A DNA stretch of 64,000 nucleotides. Source: Asterias amurensis. Its lineage: Eukaryota; Echinodermata; Asteroidea; Forcipulatida; Asteriidae. This document shows positions 44,410-54,800 of this stretch, one piece after another (within the stretch, counting starts at the first letter, position 1; each line of letters begins with the position of its first letter). The stretch is taken from the NCBI RefSeq assembly GCF_032118995.1, contig NC_092653.1, positions 25,625,202 through 25,689,201 on the forward strand. The letters run 5' to 3'. The translations under genes and the position numbers were made by a program. Below the pieces are notes generated by a model. It was given only the letters and a program-made list of their open reading frames with translations. It was not told the origin of the DNA and searched no databases.

Positions 44410-44907
44410 TGGACTGGCATCCTGTCCAGGAGGAATAGAAATATTCTCAGTCGATTAATGCCAAGGAAACCGGATATTAACACCGTCCTGATGAGCCATA
44501 TTGGCTTCGGACAGACTTTTATCTTATATGAAGGACAAGAAAGTAATTATAGTACACATCATGCAGGGCAACAACGATATTTTTGTGAAGTATCTATTCG
44601 TGCTCACGGACACAAGTTTCATGATTGAAAACTCAATCCTACCCTTTGATGATGAGAAACACCAGAGCTTGGGTCCTATACAACCACTCGTCCCTGAATA
44701 TTTCTCTGCTGAAATGAAAACTCACCATTCAACATTCTGAATGACATCATGTTGTGTGTCTTCCAAGGTCATCTCAACTGTGCGGACTGTCGTAATCTTC
44801 AAAAAGGAGACACAGATTGAAGGCATCTTCATAGTGAATTATCTGTCAACGCAAAATAAAGGATTGACACGTAATTATTTTAAAATCAGACAAATTGGAC
44901 ATGTGGA
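44410..44907 (+). other. Repeat tail plus an unassigned open stretch
   Basis: GATGGACTGGCATCCTGTCC and AAGGAAACCGG near 44410-44490 look like a degraded retroelement tail. It is followed by an open stretch without an ATG at its start (about 44501-44740, containing LLSYMKDKKVIIVHIMQGNN and LVPEYFSAEMK). I recognise no family, and splice borders are not convincing. It may be a gene fragment. Confidence 0.2.
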
Positions 44908-45525
44908 GGTGTCAGGGCCAAGCGGTTAAGAGCACCGAATTCAAACTCTGGTGTTTCTGATCAGCAGAGTGTGGGTTCGAATCCCCAGCCGTGACACTTG
45001 TGTCCTTAAGCAAGACACTTAACCATTGCTTCGTCCTTCGGATAGGACGTTAAGCCGTTGGTCCCATGTGTTATGTATCGCATGTAAAAGAACCCAGTGC
45101 ACTTATCCAAAAGAGAAGGGGTTAAGAGCACCGAATTCAAACTCTGGTGTTTCTGATCAGCAGAGTGTGGGTTCGAATCCCCAGCCGTGACACTTGTGTC
45201 CTTAAGCAAGACACTTAACCATTGCTTCGTCCTTCGGATAGGACGTTAAGCCGTTGGTCCCATGTGTTATGTATCGCATGTAAAAGAACCCAGTGCACTT
45301 ATCCAAAAGAGAAGGGGTTCGCCCCGGTGTTCCTGGTCCGATCGGCAGCAAATTGCGCCACAGCATCTTGTAAAGCATTACATGGTGCTATCAGAATTAG
45401 GTCTCATAATTCAAACGTAGTTCCACAATCTGGCAGGAAATACTGTATGTTACAGCGCCAGGAGCGGCACTGGGTGACGGACATGTGCGCTTTATAAGAA
45501 GCCATAATTATTATTATTATTATTA
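44908..45525 (+). mobile_element. tRNA-derived SINE, family 1, with 196-bp internal duplication
   Basis: The head GTGTCAGGGCCAAGCGGTTA has an A box. A perfect B box, GGTTCGAATCC, follows, and CCGTGACAC can pair with the first bases like an acceptor stem. The long segment between boxes suggests a class II (Leu/Ser-like) tRNA ancestor. Bases from about 44924 repeat exactly from 45120 (196 bp), so two B-box heads occur. The 3' end reads GAGCGGCACTGGGTGACGGA ... GCGCTTTATAAGAA then ATTATTATT. Confidence 0.85.
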
Positions 45526-45559
45526 ATTTCAAACATCGTCTGCACCATGATGCCTGGCT

Positions 45560-45690
45560 TGGAAAAGTTTCTGATGGCACCACCCTTTTTTCATTCGATA
45601 TGAAATAATATAGCAACTCATTTACCTCAATGAGATCTTCCTTTTTGTAAAAATCAGTAAAAAAGTAGTGACGCCATACGGAAAGTTACC
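45560..45690. mobile_element. MITE family H, degraded copy
   Basis: TCATTCGATATGAAATAATA, CATTTACCTCAATGAGAT, CTTTTTGTAAAAATCAGT and CATACGGAAAGTTACCC match 14480-14574 in order. Confidence 0.6.
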
Positions 45691-46194
45691 CAAAGTCTTT
45701 ACTCCGTTGTGCAAAACGTGAATCATTTGCCTTGCTGTATCCTACTCCGAATTCTTTAGCCCTGCTACGCAATCTTTAAGAATGTGTTTTGTAGTACACT
45801 TATGGACTAGAAATAAAGTTTATTTTACTTAAGTGGACCGTGTTGAACTGGTTGGAGGAGGATGTATTGACACACAATATGGGATGGTAGTATAAAATAT
45901 TTTTGATTTCTTTCTCTACTCCATGCAATATGCATGACGATGATGCGACACAGTTTTTTTCTCAGACAGTGATAGATTTACCGCTTATTGCTAGCTTAAA
46001 ATTTGTTTCGATTTCTCAATTATGTCCATAATAAGAAGCCTACCTGTTTACTTACAAGAAACACCATCTTGTAATGCTTCAGTCACTTCTCAAAAAGGGA
46101 AATTTAGGCAGTTGTTCTGACTTCGAAGACCTGTGTTGGTGCTGCCGTCCGTGAATGAGTCTGTAAATGAGTGAACTATAGAGGGCGCTATATA

Positions 46195-46400
46195 AAAACC
46201 CTGGGAAGTCTGGAGGGGGCGGGGGAAGTCTGGAGGGGGCGGGGGAAGTCTGGAGAGGGGGCGGGGGAAAGTCTGGAGGGGGCGGGGAAAGTCTGGAGGG
46301 GGCGGGGAGGTCTGGAGGGGGCGGGGAAGTCTGGAGAGGGGGCGGGGGAAAGTCTGGAGGGGCAGGGGAAGTCTGGAGGGGGTGGGGAAATCTGGGGGGC
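46195..46400. repeat. G-rich minisatellite (GGGGGCGGGGGAAGTCTGGA)
   Basis: About ten units of 18-25 bp, each with GGAAGTCTGGAG(A)GGGGGCGG. Runs of four to six G recur closely on the plus strand, so G-quadruplexes are possible. Proline-rich minus-strand ORFs are artefacts of the repeat. Confidence 0.9.
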
Positions 46401-46599
46401 TCTATCAAGCAAAAAATTCAAAGAAACATTACTCAATGGAAGATTTGAATGGCATAATTATTTACCTTCTTTGCAAGAAATGTTTTTTCAATTGACAATT
46501 AGAGGACAATATAAAACATGTCTGTCTATCATAATTTTCAAAAGGATCAAAACAAAAAGAAACTCATCATTCTGGTGTGCCCCCCCCCCCCCCCCACCC

Positions 46600-47440
46600 A
46601 AATAATGTCAGTTTCTCTCTTATGTTTAAGATGACTTTCTGATTATATATGGGTCAGTAGGTTTGGAGGGGGGAGGGGGTAAAGTTTGGAGGTAAACAGA
46701 GTATGTTTTTTGAGGTTCATTTTGTTAATCTATAAACTTTGCATAACCCGGTAATATTTTTTTTAATTCAATCTTTAAAAATAACAACAATAATAAAATC
46801 ATAATAGCATAAAATGCCTCACTTTTTTTATTTTAAGTTTTTAAAACCAAACATAATTGCAAGAGAAACAAATGTTATTAATAAGTACAGTTCTCAACAG
46901 TACGATAACCACTTTCAACTAAACCTATACAAATACAGTGTCTTAGTACGGTTACAAATTGCATGTTCTATTCTTCATTTAAACATTTTACATACTTTGC
47001 AAATGGGCATAATCTGCCCCATCCCCATGTTCAAAAAATAAAATAAGATACATTATTTGCATTAATTTGTAACATTCCTTGCAAATTGAAGTGTGATTGT
47101 ACAATGTTTTGTCACTTAAAGATCAATAAATTGCACAGATTTGCCAGTTCATACACACAAGTCGCATTCCCATACATCATCAAATCAATTATGATTATTG
47201 GTGAGTGTACAAACATCAAAGACAAAAGTCTTTTTAATGTAAAATCAAATGACAGGATTTCATTATGGGTCTGACTTAATAGCATTTTTTTTGTTTGAAT
47301 AAACTGATGACCAATTTAATGCTGATATCTGTTGCATAGAGCATCTTTCTGTGTTTTTTATGATGACCATATCAATGAACAATAATTATTGATTTGCAGA
47401 CTTCACTCTTTATTTTGTCAGCTCAGAACTATACAATCAT
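46600..47440. other. AT-rich, no gene recognised
   Basis: Short ORFs only. A poly-C run precedes it at about 46580-46596. Confidence 0.5.
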
Positions 47441-47442
47441 CA

Positions 47443-47677
47443 GGTCCCAATTTCATAAAGCCTTTAAGCACTTAGCATGAAATATCTTCCTTGATAAAAA
47501 CAGGATTACCAACCAATTAATTTCCACGTGATTTTCAGGATAAGCAAACAACAGCTGAATACAAGTATCAAGCAATATGCAACAAATGGAAATTTGTTTG
47601 GTAATCCTGTTTTTATCCAGGAAGAAATTTCATGCTAAGCAAATTTTTGTGCTTACAGGCTTTATGAAATTGGACCC
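47443..47677. mobile_element. Foldback MITE, family F, copy 1
   Basis: GGTCCCAATTTCATAAAGCC at the left is mirrored by GGCTTTATGAAATTGGACCC at the right. Inner arms GATAAAAACAGGATTACCAA and TTGGTAATCCTGTTTTTATC are perfect complements, giving an almost fully palindromic 235-bp element. Confidence 0.85.
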
Positions 47678-48079
47678 AGGACAGGTTAATGGATTTTATC
47701 AAACTATTTACAAGTGCATATTTCAAAGCGCCTTGTTCAATTGCCCTTCTTTTGTTGAGGTTGCTGTGTTTTTAGCAGAAGACTTTTTGTAAATGCTTTG
47801 TAATAATGCTGAGATGATAAAAAGTGCTCAGCGATACCACTACACACAGACTTGATTCAAGTCTTAGATCCCGGTTATTCTTCTGCATCTCAGCCACGAA
47901 AAACGCCCCCAAATTATTAGCTATCACGCGCCGTAACTCGGGCTAAATAACGAAGGTTGGTCACAAGAGGGCGCTGTTTGTAGCGACTATCAGGACGACT
48001 GAAAAGCCATGATCAAAGACTTGGAACCAAGTCTACACTACACATGGTCTATACAATACGTTGAGTTCTTAAAGGCACT

Positions 48080-48228
48080 GGGGTGGATTTCACAAAGAGT
48101 TAGGACTAGTCTTATCTCGAGTTAGGACCAGTTACTCGTCCTAACTTGGGACTATCCATGCAATTTGTTTATCTCCTAGAACTAGTCCTAAGTTAGGACT
48201 AGTCCTAACTCTTTGTGAAATCGACCCC
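48080..48228. mobile_element. Palindromic MITE, family B, copy 1
   Basis: GGGGTGGATTTCACAAAGAG / CTCTTTGTGAAATCGACCCC termini with AGTTAGGACTAGTC arms. It abuts the MITE A copy that starts at about 48230. Confidence 0.85.
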
Positions 48229-48229
48229 T

Positions 48230-48582
48230 GAACATGCTTGGTAATTGTCAAAGACCAGTATTCTCACTCAGTGTATCCCAAGAATAACAAACCTGTGATT
48301 TTTTTTGACTCAATTGGTCATCAGAGTTGCGAGAGAATAATGAACGAAAAACACCCGTGTTGCACAAAACGTGCTTTCAGATGCAAAATAAAAGGCTTCA
48401 GCTGAAGTCTTGTTATTATCTGAGAGAGAAATAACCTCTTTCTCAAAAACTATGTTACTTCAGAGAGAGCCGTTTCTCACAATGTTTTATATTATCATCA
48501 GCTCTCCATTCCTTATTACCAAGTAAGTTTTTATGCTAACAATTATTTTGAGTAATTACCAATAGTGTCCAGTGCCTTTAAC
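48230..48582 (+). mobile_element. MITE family A, copy 5
   Basis: CTTGGTAATTGTCAAAGACC to ATAGTGTCCAGTGCCTTTAA, with the usual internal blocks and small deletions. MITE B sits exactly at its left border and may have inserted into or replaced the left tip (TTAAAGGCACTG lies just before MITE B). Confidence 0.8.
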
Positions 48583-48589
48583 ATCGCGT

Positions 48590-49785
48590 TAAAATGATTT
48601 TAGTTTAGTTTGCATTGCTCAAGATGTGTGTACACTAATGGTGGCTACACAATGCATTGTACCGACAGTACTACAATCAAATTATTATATAATTGGATGG
48701 CAGACATTTTAAGAAGACTTATTGTGAATTATACAATTAAAATACCCAAAAAGATTAGTGCAAAAAACTACACCAACCATAGAATCAAAATAAAAAACTA
48801 GTTAAATATTTGATTTTTACATAATTCTTAAAATATAATAATAACTTGTCTGCTGTTTTTTCTATAATATTTTTGAAATTTGTCAAAAAAACGGGATACA
48901 TTTTGCCGACTGACCAGAAACATGTTTTTGATTTTCGTTGTTTATTTTATGTTTTTTTGTGACTGTGCTACTATGATGTAACAGTTCCAACCGAACCGTA
49001 AGCAAGTTTGTGGACTTGGGTATTGACATTCATTGTTGCCCAGTTACAAATGGAAGAAAAGAGCTGTGATGTAAACCGCAAAACAGCAAGTACAATCCAT
49101 AGGTTATTTCAACTCCACGCAAAGAACCAACATTTAACATTATGAATTAATTCCTTGATAGTTCAAACTCATACATATATGATATAATACAAAAATGCAT
49201 CACTTTAGGTCATACAAATAAGTATAATATGAGTAGAAAAATAGTGGCGAACTTTTTATGTACAACTATGTGTAGGAGTGACGTATAATACAAACTCCAA
49301 TATTACAAAGCTGTTCTTTTTCTTTTCTTACTTTTACATGTTACTCTTAAAGGTGATGGATAGGGTTATGAAAATTTGTCAATGCTATTTTTTTAAACAC
49401 AAAATATGAAATAAAGGTTAAAACAAATTCAATCAAGTCTTCCTAACAGTTGACCCTAGACATAAAATCTGTCAAATGCTCTTGACTTAGTTTCTCCTGA
49501 ATATCCAGCTACAACATTCTGCTTGCTAAGTACAAAATAAATTTATATTCCAGACAAATTATTGACCAAGAAAAAGCACCTTAAATTATGAAGCACATCT
49601 GAACACAGCACTCTAAAAATATTTTAAATTAACACCATTTCTTGACTGATACATGACAACTTAATTAACTTATGCTATGACTCCATGAACCAAACCTATC
49701 TCCCATGAAACTAAAAGACAAAATCAAGAGAAGTCGCATTTTGTTAAACACAAAATGTCCAGCAGGCCATTTCTTGACCTTTGAC
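48590..49785. other. AT-rich, no gene recognised
   Basis: No supported ORF, RNA gene or element boundary seen. Confidence 0.45.
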
Positions 49786-50490
49786 CCAGGTGGTCCAAAA
49801 ACAATAGGTTTCAGGGGGTTCCAACACCAATCAGTACAACACATTTGGATTTTATAATATGCCAATTCTTTCTCAAGTTATCGCTGTGACAACATTGAGC
49901 AAGTTCGATCAGGGTACGTACGTGACATTCGAAGCGCGTGCGCGCTGAAATAAAAGTGCGAACGACTCTAGTGACCGTATGTGAAATAATAACTGGTCCT
50001 CTCTGCCTGCAGTACTGAGATATGACTAATTGCTGTTGGTAACCAGAATGCAACCAACCTCGACCAGCCTCGAGTGGATGGTCGCGAATAGTCGACTAGA
50101 CTGGTCCAACTATCGTTGACTAACGCGGGTTCGATCGGAGTTAGTCGAACTATGGTTAACTATGGTCGTTGATCAAACTTGCTCATTTCTTTGTTTAAGC
50201 CATACAATAATGAAATTGACATTTGACTTGATCCAAGAGTTCCAAAAACAATGGGCTTCTTGGGGATCCCAGAACCAACCCACACACCAAGTTTGGAGTT
50301 GATATGCCAAGTCCTTTTTGGTTTACCGCTCAGACAACAGTTCTTTTGCTTTAGCCATAATGAGCTTAAAATTTATCTGAGGGGGTCCAAAAACAATAGG
50401 CTTCTGGGGGATCACAAGACCAACCCACATACCAAGTTTGGTGTTGATACGCCAAGTCCTTCTTGAGTTATTACTTGGACAATGATTGTT
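49786..50490 (+). repeat. ~150-160-bp tandem repeat (three copies, first split by a MITE)
   Basis: TCCAAAAACAATAGG, GGGGATC, ACCAACCCACA, CCAAGTTTGG.GTTGATA.GC and CAAGTCCTTCTTGAGTTAT occur in order starting near 49794, 50230 and 50387. The first copy is interrupted by the inserted element at 49897-50184. Confidence 0.75.
49897..50184. mobile_element. TIR MITE, family I, nested in a tandem repeat
   Basis: Inverted tips GAGCAAGTTCGATCA and TGATCAAACTTGCTC. ATT flanks both sides (possible 3-bp target duplication). Inside are short paired motifs GTCGACTA / TAGTCG and ACTATGGTTAACTATGGTC. Confidence 0.75.
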
Positions 50491-51293
50491 AAGTCCACAT
50501 AGTGTTTTAAGTCCTACACTGTGTGGACATATTTTGTTGTCAGGTCAACACTTCTTAGTATGTAACACTTATAGTTCTATTGTTTACATCCCAGTGGAGA
50601 CATCTTTTGTTCTTTCCTTTGTCCCTGTAACTAACAATCTCCCATAGACTTTGTACACAAAATTGTTTGTAGAGCACACCCAGTCTTTAGACATTTTGTT
50701 TTCCTGTTTTTGTTTTGTCCATGGACTCCAGAAGGTACCAAATATGAGCACACACTCGCACACACACATGTCAGAAATATAATGCCCCTTCAGTGGATTT
50801 GCCAACCGCCGGGCATTACAAAAATATTTACAGGCACAAAGTTTAATGACAACTGTCTTGGTATGTGTAGTGTTGCCAAGTTAGTAATCCATAAGGCTTT
50901 GTATGAATCCAATTCATTCTGTCATTGCTAGGCAAAAACAGCCAGGAAAATACTTAGCAAATAATATTCATTTGTACAACATCATGTACATCGGTTGTTA
51001 AATAAAATTAAGAATACTATTTCTTTAAATTTATGATGGCTATGTCACCTTGATGACGACTTGTATTCGGCCATCTTGAAACAAATTAAACAAAAAACCT
51101 GAATACAGATAAAATTTCAGAAATAAATGACATATTTTTTCAAAATGTACATTCGAAATCCAGTGGAAAGTCACTCACAACAAAATGAAAATCAAACACG
51201 CTTTCAGGGACAGTACTCTGTTCTTAAGGTCGTTGTAAACTTTAACAACTTTTTCTCTGCCTAAAGGCTTTTACGAGCTCTAACTTTTCAAAT

Positions 51294-51299
51294 TTTATT
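51294..51299 (-). promoter_or_regulatory. Possible polyadenylation signal for the PLXDC gene
   Basis: AATAAA on the minus strand, about 450 bases past the stop codon at 51745-51747. It is a six-base motif in AT-rich DNA and therefore weak evidence. It would imply a short 3' UTR containing MITE F copy 2. Confidence 0.25.
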
Positions 51300-51406
51300 C
51301 AAAAAGCAGCCGCATTTTCGAATGACTCGTTTTCTCTGCGAGATGAAAGCCCTCATTAAAATTAATCAAAACTTATGCCTACTTGACACCTTGGAATTTC
51401 TAACCA

Positions 51407-51667
51407 GGTCCCAATTTCATAAAGCTGCTAAGCACCGCAAAATTGTACTTACCAGAATAAGGTAACCAGCTAAAACACCATTTCACATGTAGACAAATTT
51501 ACTGGTATCCTGCTTAGTTATGCTTAGCAGAACAATGTAAAGCCATATATGCTTACCAAAATTATGCTTACCAGAATAAGGTGACCAGCTAAAACACCGT
51601 TTAACTAGTACAAAATGTAACTGGTATCCTGCTTAGTTGTGCTTAGCAGAAATTAAATTGGGCCCTG
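51407..51667. mobile_element. MITE family F, copy 2, with internal duplication
   Basis: GGTCCCAATTTCATAAAGC at the left and AAATTGGGCC at the right. The internal block CTTACCAGAATAAGGT.ACCAGCTAAAACACC ... CTGGTATCCTGCTTAGTTTGCTTAGCAG occurs twice. It lies just downstream of the PLXDC stop codon. Confidence 0.75.
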
Positions 51668-51744
51668 GTCACAACCAACTGTCATACCTTCTTTCCACAA
51701 GATCTCTGTCAAATAAGTTACGCCACGACGGTAAGCATCTTTCA

Positions 51745-51843
51745 TCAAAGTTGGATGTCCACATGATTGGAGTCAACTTGCTGATGGTACTTGTACTTGA
51801 CGCCATTAGACCCTCGACCACGACCCCTCAGTCTATGCTTAGC
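51745..51843 (-). CDS. plxdc: PLXDC last coding exon: cytoplasmic tail
   Basis: Acceptor TTTCCATCCAG, phase 0. It encodes 32 residues, starting AKHRLRGRGRGSNGVKYKYH and ending NHVDIQL, then TGA at 51745-51747. The start is Arg/Gly-rich and basic, as expected next to the membrane on the inner side. It is similar in length to vertebrate tails, but I see no clear sequence match. Confidence 0.8.
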   Translation of the reverse strand, partial: AKHRLRGRGRGSNGVKYKYHQQVDSNHVDIQL

Positions 51844-54800
51844 CTGGATGGAAAAAGTATAGGTCAAAGGTCAGAGTTCACCAAGCCAATTTCAAAGAAC
51901 ACAGAGGTTCTTAGCTTTCTTACAGCATTCAGTGGAGGTTGGGATGTCTGTTCGTGTTTTCTCCGTAGGAACTTAAGTATTTTGAACATTTCAGTGGTAC
52001 ACAAAACAATTCTTTATTAACACCACCATTTCTTCTTTATAATAGTGGATTCTTATACAGCGCTCCAGTCCGTCACTCAGTGGCGCTTCAGCATTCAGTA
52101 TAAACCTGCAAGGTATGCAGATTTATGTTTTTGAATTATAAGATCTATTCCTCTACAGCACCATGTAATGGTTTACAAGGTGCTGTGGCGCAATATGCAG
52201 CCAATCAAACCAAGAACACTAGGGCGAACCCCTACTCTTTATGATATAAAAGTTCACTGCGTTCTTTTATATGCATTACACGACACACAGGGACCTCCGC
52301 TTTGCGTCCCATCCAAAGGCCACTGCAACAGTAGTCAAGTGTCTTTCATAAGGACACAGGCGTTAGCTTGAACCCACACTCCGCTGATCAGAAACACCAG
52401 AGCTTGAGTTCGGTGTTCTTATCAGCTAAGCTGCAACACGCCTGAAATGAAACAGGCTGAAACCAGGCAAATAGACTATTACTTACCTCGATGATAAAGA
52501 GTCCAGATGGTGATGTGGGGTGTCTGTAGGCATAAACTGCCCAAACAAACAGACCACAGATCAGTAAACCAATCAGAGTGATACACACTACAGCTCCGAC
52601 TGTCAATCCTTGTCGAGAAACTCTGGAGCTGCCTGTGATGCCGACTTCTTCTATTAGAGGCAAAGTATAATTTATATAGAATTATTAAATCAGGGATCAA
52701 ACATTTCTACATACTATGCAAATCTTGCTGTACATGTGAAACTTCAAGATTCTAATGAGAAAAAACTTTCTACAGTTGGAAGCAAAGTATAACTGGTATG
52801 AGATTATTAAATCAGAGAAAACATTTCTAACAAACTGTGCAAATCTTGTTTCTCCACAAATTAAAGTAATGTATGTGAAAATCCAAGATTCTATTTTGAA
52901 AAAGGGGATCAATAACGGTCTACAAGAATACACTGAGGCCTTTCTGAGTTGGCTACTTACCATCGCAGTAGAGTCCTGAATATCCAGGCATACAATCGCA
53001 GATATGTAATGATATTCCCTCATAACACGTTCCTCCATTCTTACAATGGATGGCTTCACAATGCCTCACAACGTCTGTTGAATCAAAAACAAATCGTTGA
53101 CTGATAAGCGTCATCTATCAATCTTAATCTGAAATGCCAAAGAGTTATATACAAGAACTAGAGGGCACACAAGCCTAGATATGCGGCCTGGTGTGCGGCC
53201 ATTTTCTTAGTTGACAAACAGCATCGCATAACGTGTATTTATCAACACACACAACGTGTATTTCACATTCAAGGCATGACAAAGTTCATCTTACAAAATG
53301 GCACGAGAAAGAATTAAACAAGAAGAAAATTTTTGGTTCCACAATGTTTGGTATGTACATGTAGATTATAAGAAACAGATACATGTATTTTTGAAATTAG
53401 TTTTAAAGGGGGTTAGCTTTTTACTTGTATATCCTTACACTTTTGGCATCTTGCTCCAGCAAAGTTGGCTGGACAGTTGCAGAAGCCCTCAAAACATTCA
53501 CCGCCATTTTGACATACAATGCCTTCACAGTAATCATCTGAAAGATCAAACACACATCAGACTAGTTTAATCCCTCCAAGGAAGCATAATAATAACAAAT
53601 TCTTATATGGCGCATTTCACAACAACTGTCTCGCTGCGCTTTACACTAGTTCCCTGGTCATTGGGCCAATAGCATCCCTTTATTCTTTCTCAGCTTCCAA
53701 CATTATTACCCTGATCACTGGGCCATTTCATTCCTTAAACCATCTAAGCTCCATGCATGGGAAGTATACAGCCTGTGCCGCCAAATATGTAGCAACTAAG
53801 CTAAATCAATCACAAGAACCATCTCTGCCCTCACAGGTAGCCATTTACCCCTGAGTGGAGAGAAGCAATTACAATAAATATCTTGCTCAGGGACACAAGT
53901 GTGATGCCCGTGTTTCTGTTTTCATTACACTTAAACGAAATAAGGAGCACAACAGTCCAATCAAGATGACTAAATATATATAGATTACATCAATGTCAGT
54001 ACCTGTTTTAGCTTGTGGCTGCTTTGTTGATTGTAGTTGCACTGGAGCACTTGAATGAACATCAGTCTGAGGCCCTTGAGCAGTTATAGGCAACTCCGTT
54101 GGAGCTGGCATGGTGGTGTAGCCAGGACACTGGGTTACTTCACTTACAAAATTCTCCTGGAATTCAGCACACAATACACTTTCAAAAAACATTCAAATTT
54201 AAGATGAACAGTTTTTGACTGGGTTTGTTAAAGGATTTTTACAAAATTGGTAATAAACAAAATTGTGATGATCACAGATTTATTTAAAACTTACACGGTC
54301 TAATGATGATGATAGTAGGAAACATCCCTTGAAATATTTCTGTCTGAAATGTCATATTTGATGAGAAATAAATCATCTATTTCCGTGTTTGGAGCTTATC
54401 GCTCTCGCTCAGTGAGCGTTTTATTAAAATGTCATGCAAAATGTGTAATCAATTTTTCATTAACTTGTGACCCAGATGGCTGATCGATCTCAAACTTCTA
54501 CAGATTTATGTATATGGTGGATTACAAGTGCTTACACTGCCAGTAACTGCCGCCCTGCCAGCAACTTTAAATTTGTAAACAGGATGGGGTACATGAAGAT
54601 TTAGCCAGAATTCAGTGACTTACAGAACTGCCACAGCTGTTTTCCTGCCACCTCTGTCGACTGCGGTCAACTCCATCAGAGCATCTTCCCAGTCTCTTAC
54701 ACCAAGTACAGTTGAAAGAAACATCACTGGAAACACAGGTGTCACATGACGCGAATAAGTTACAAGCTGTGGAAAGAAGAATACCATTATTCAACAGTGC

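Noticed and set aside
46079..46605. Proline-rich (minus) and Gly/Glu-rich (plus) ORFs
   Set aside because: Both are translations of the G-rich minisatellite.
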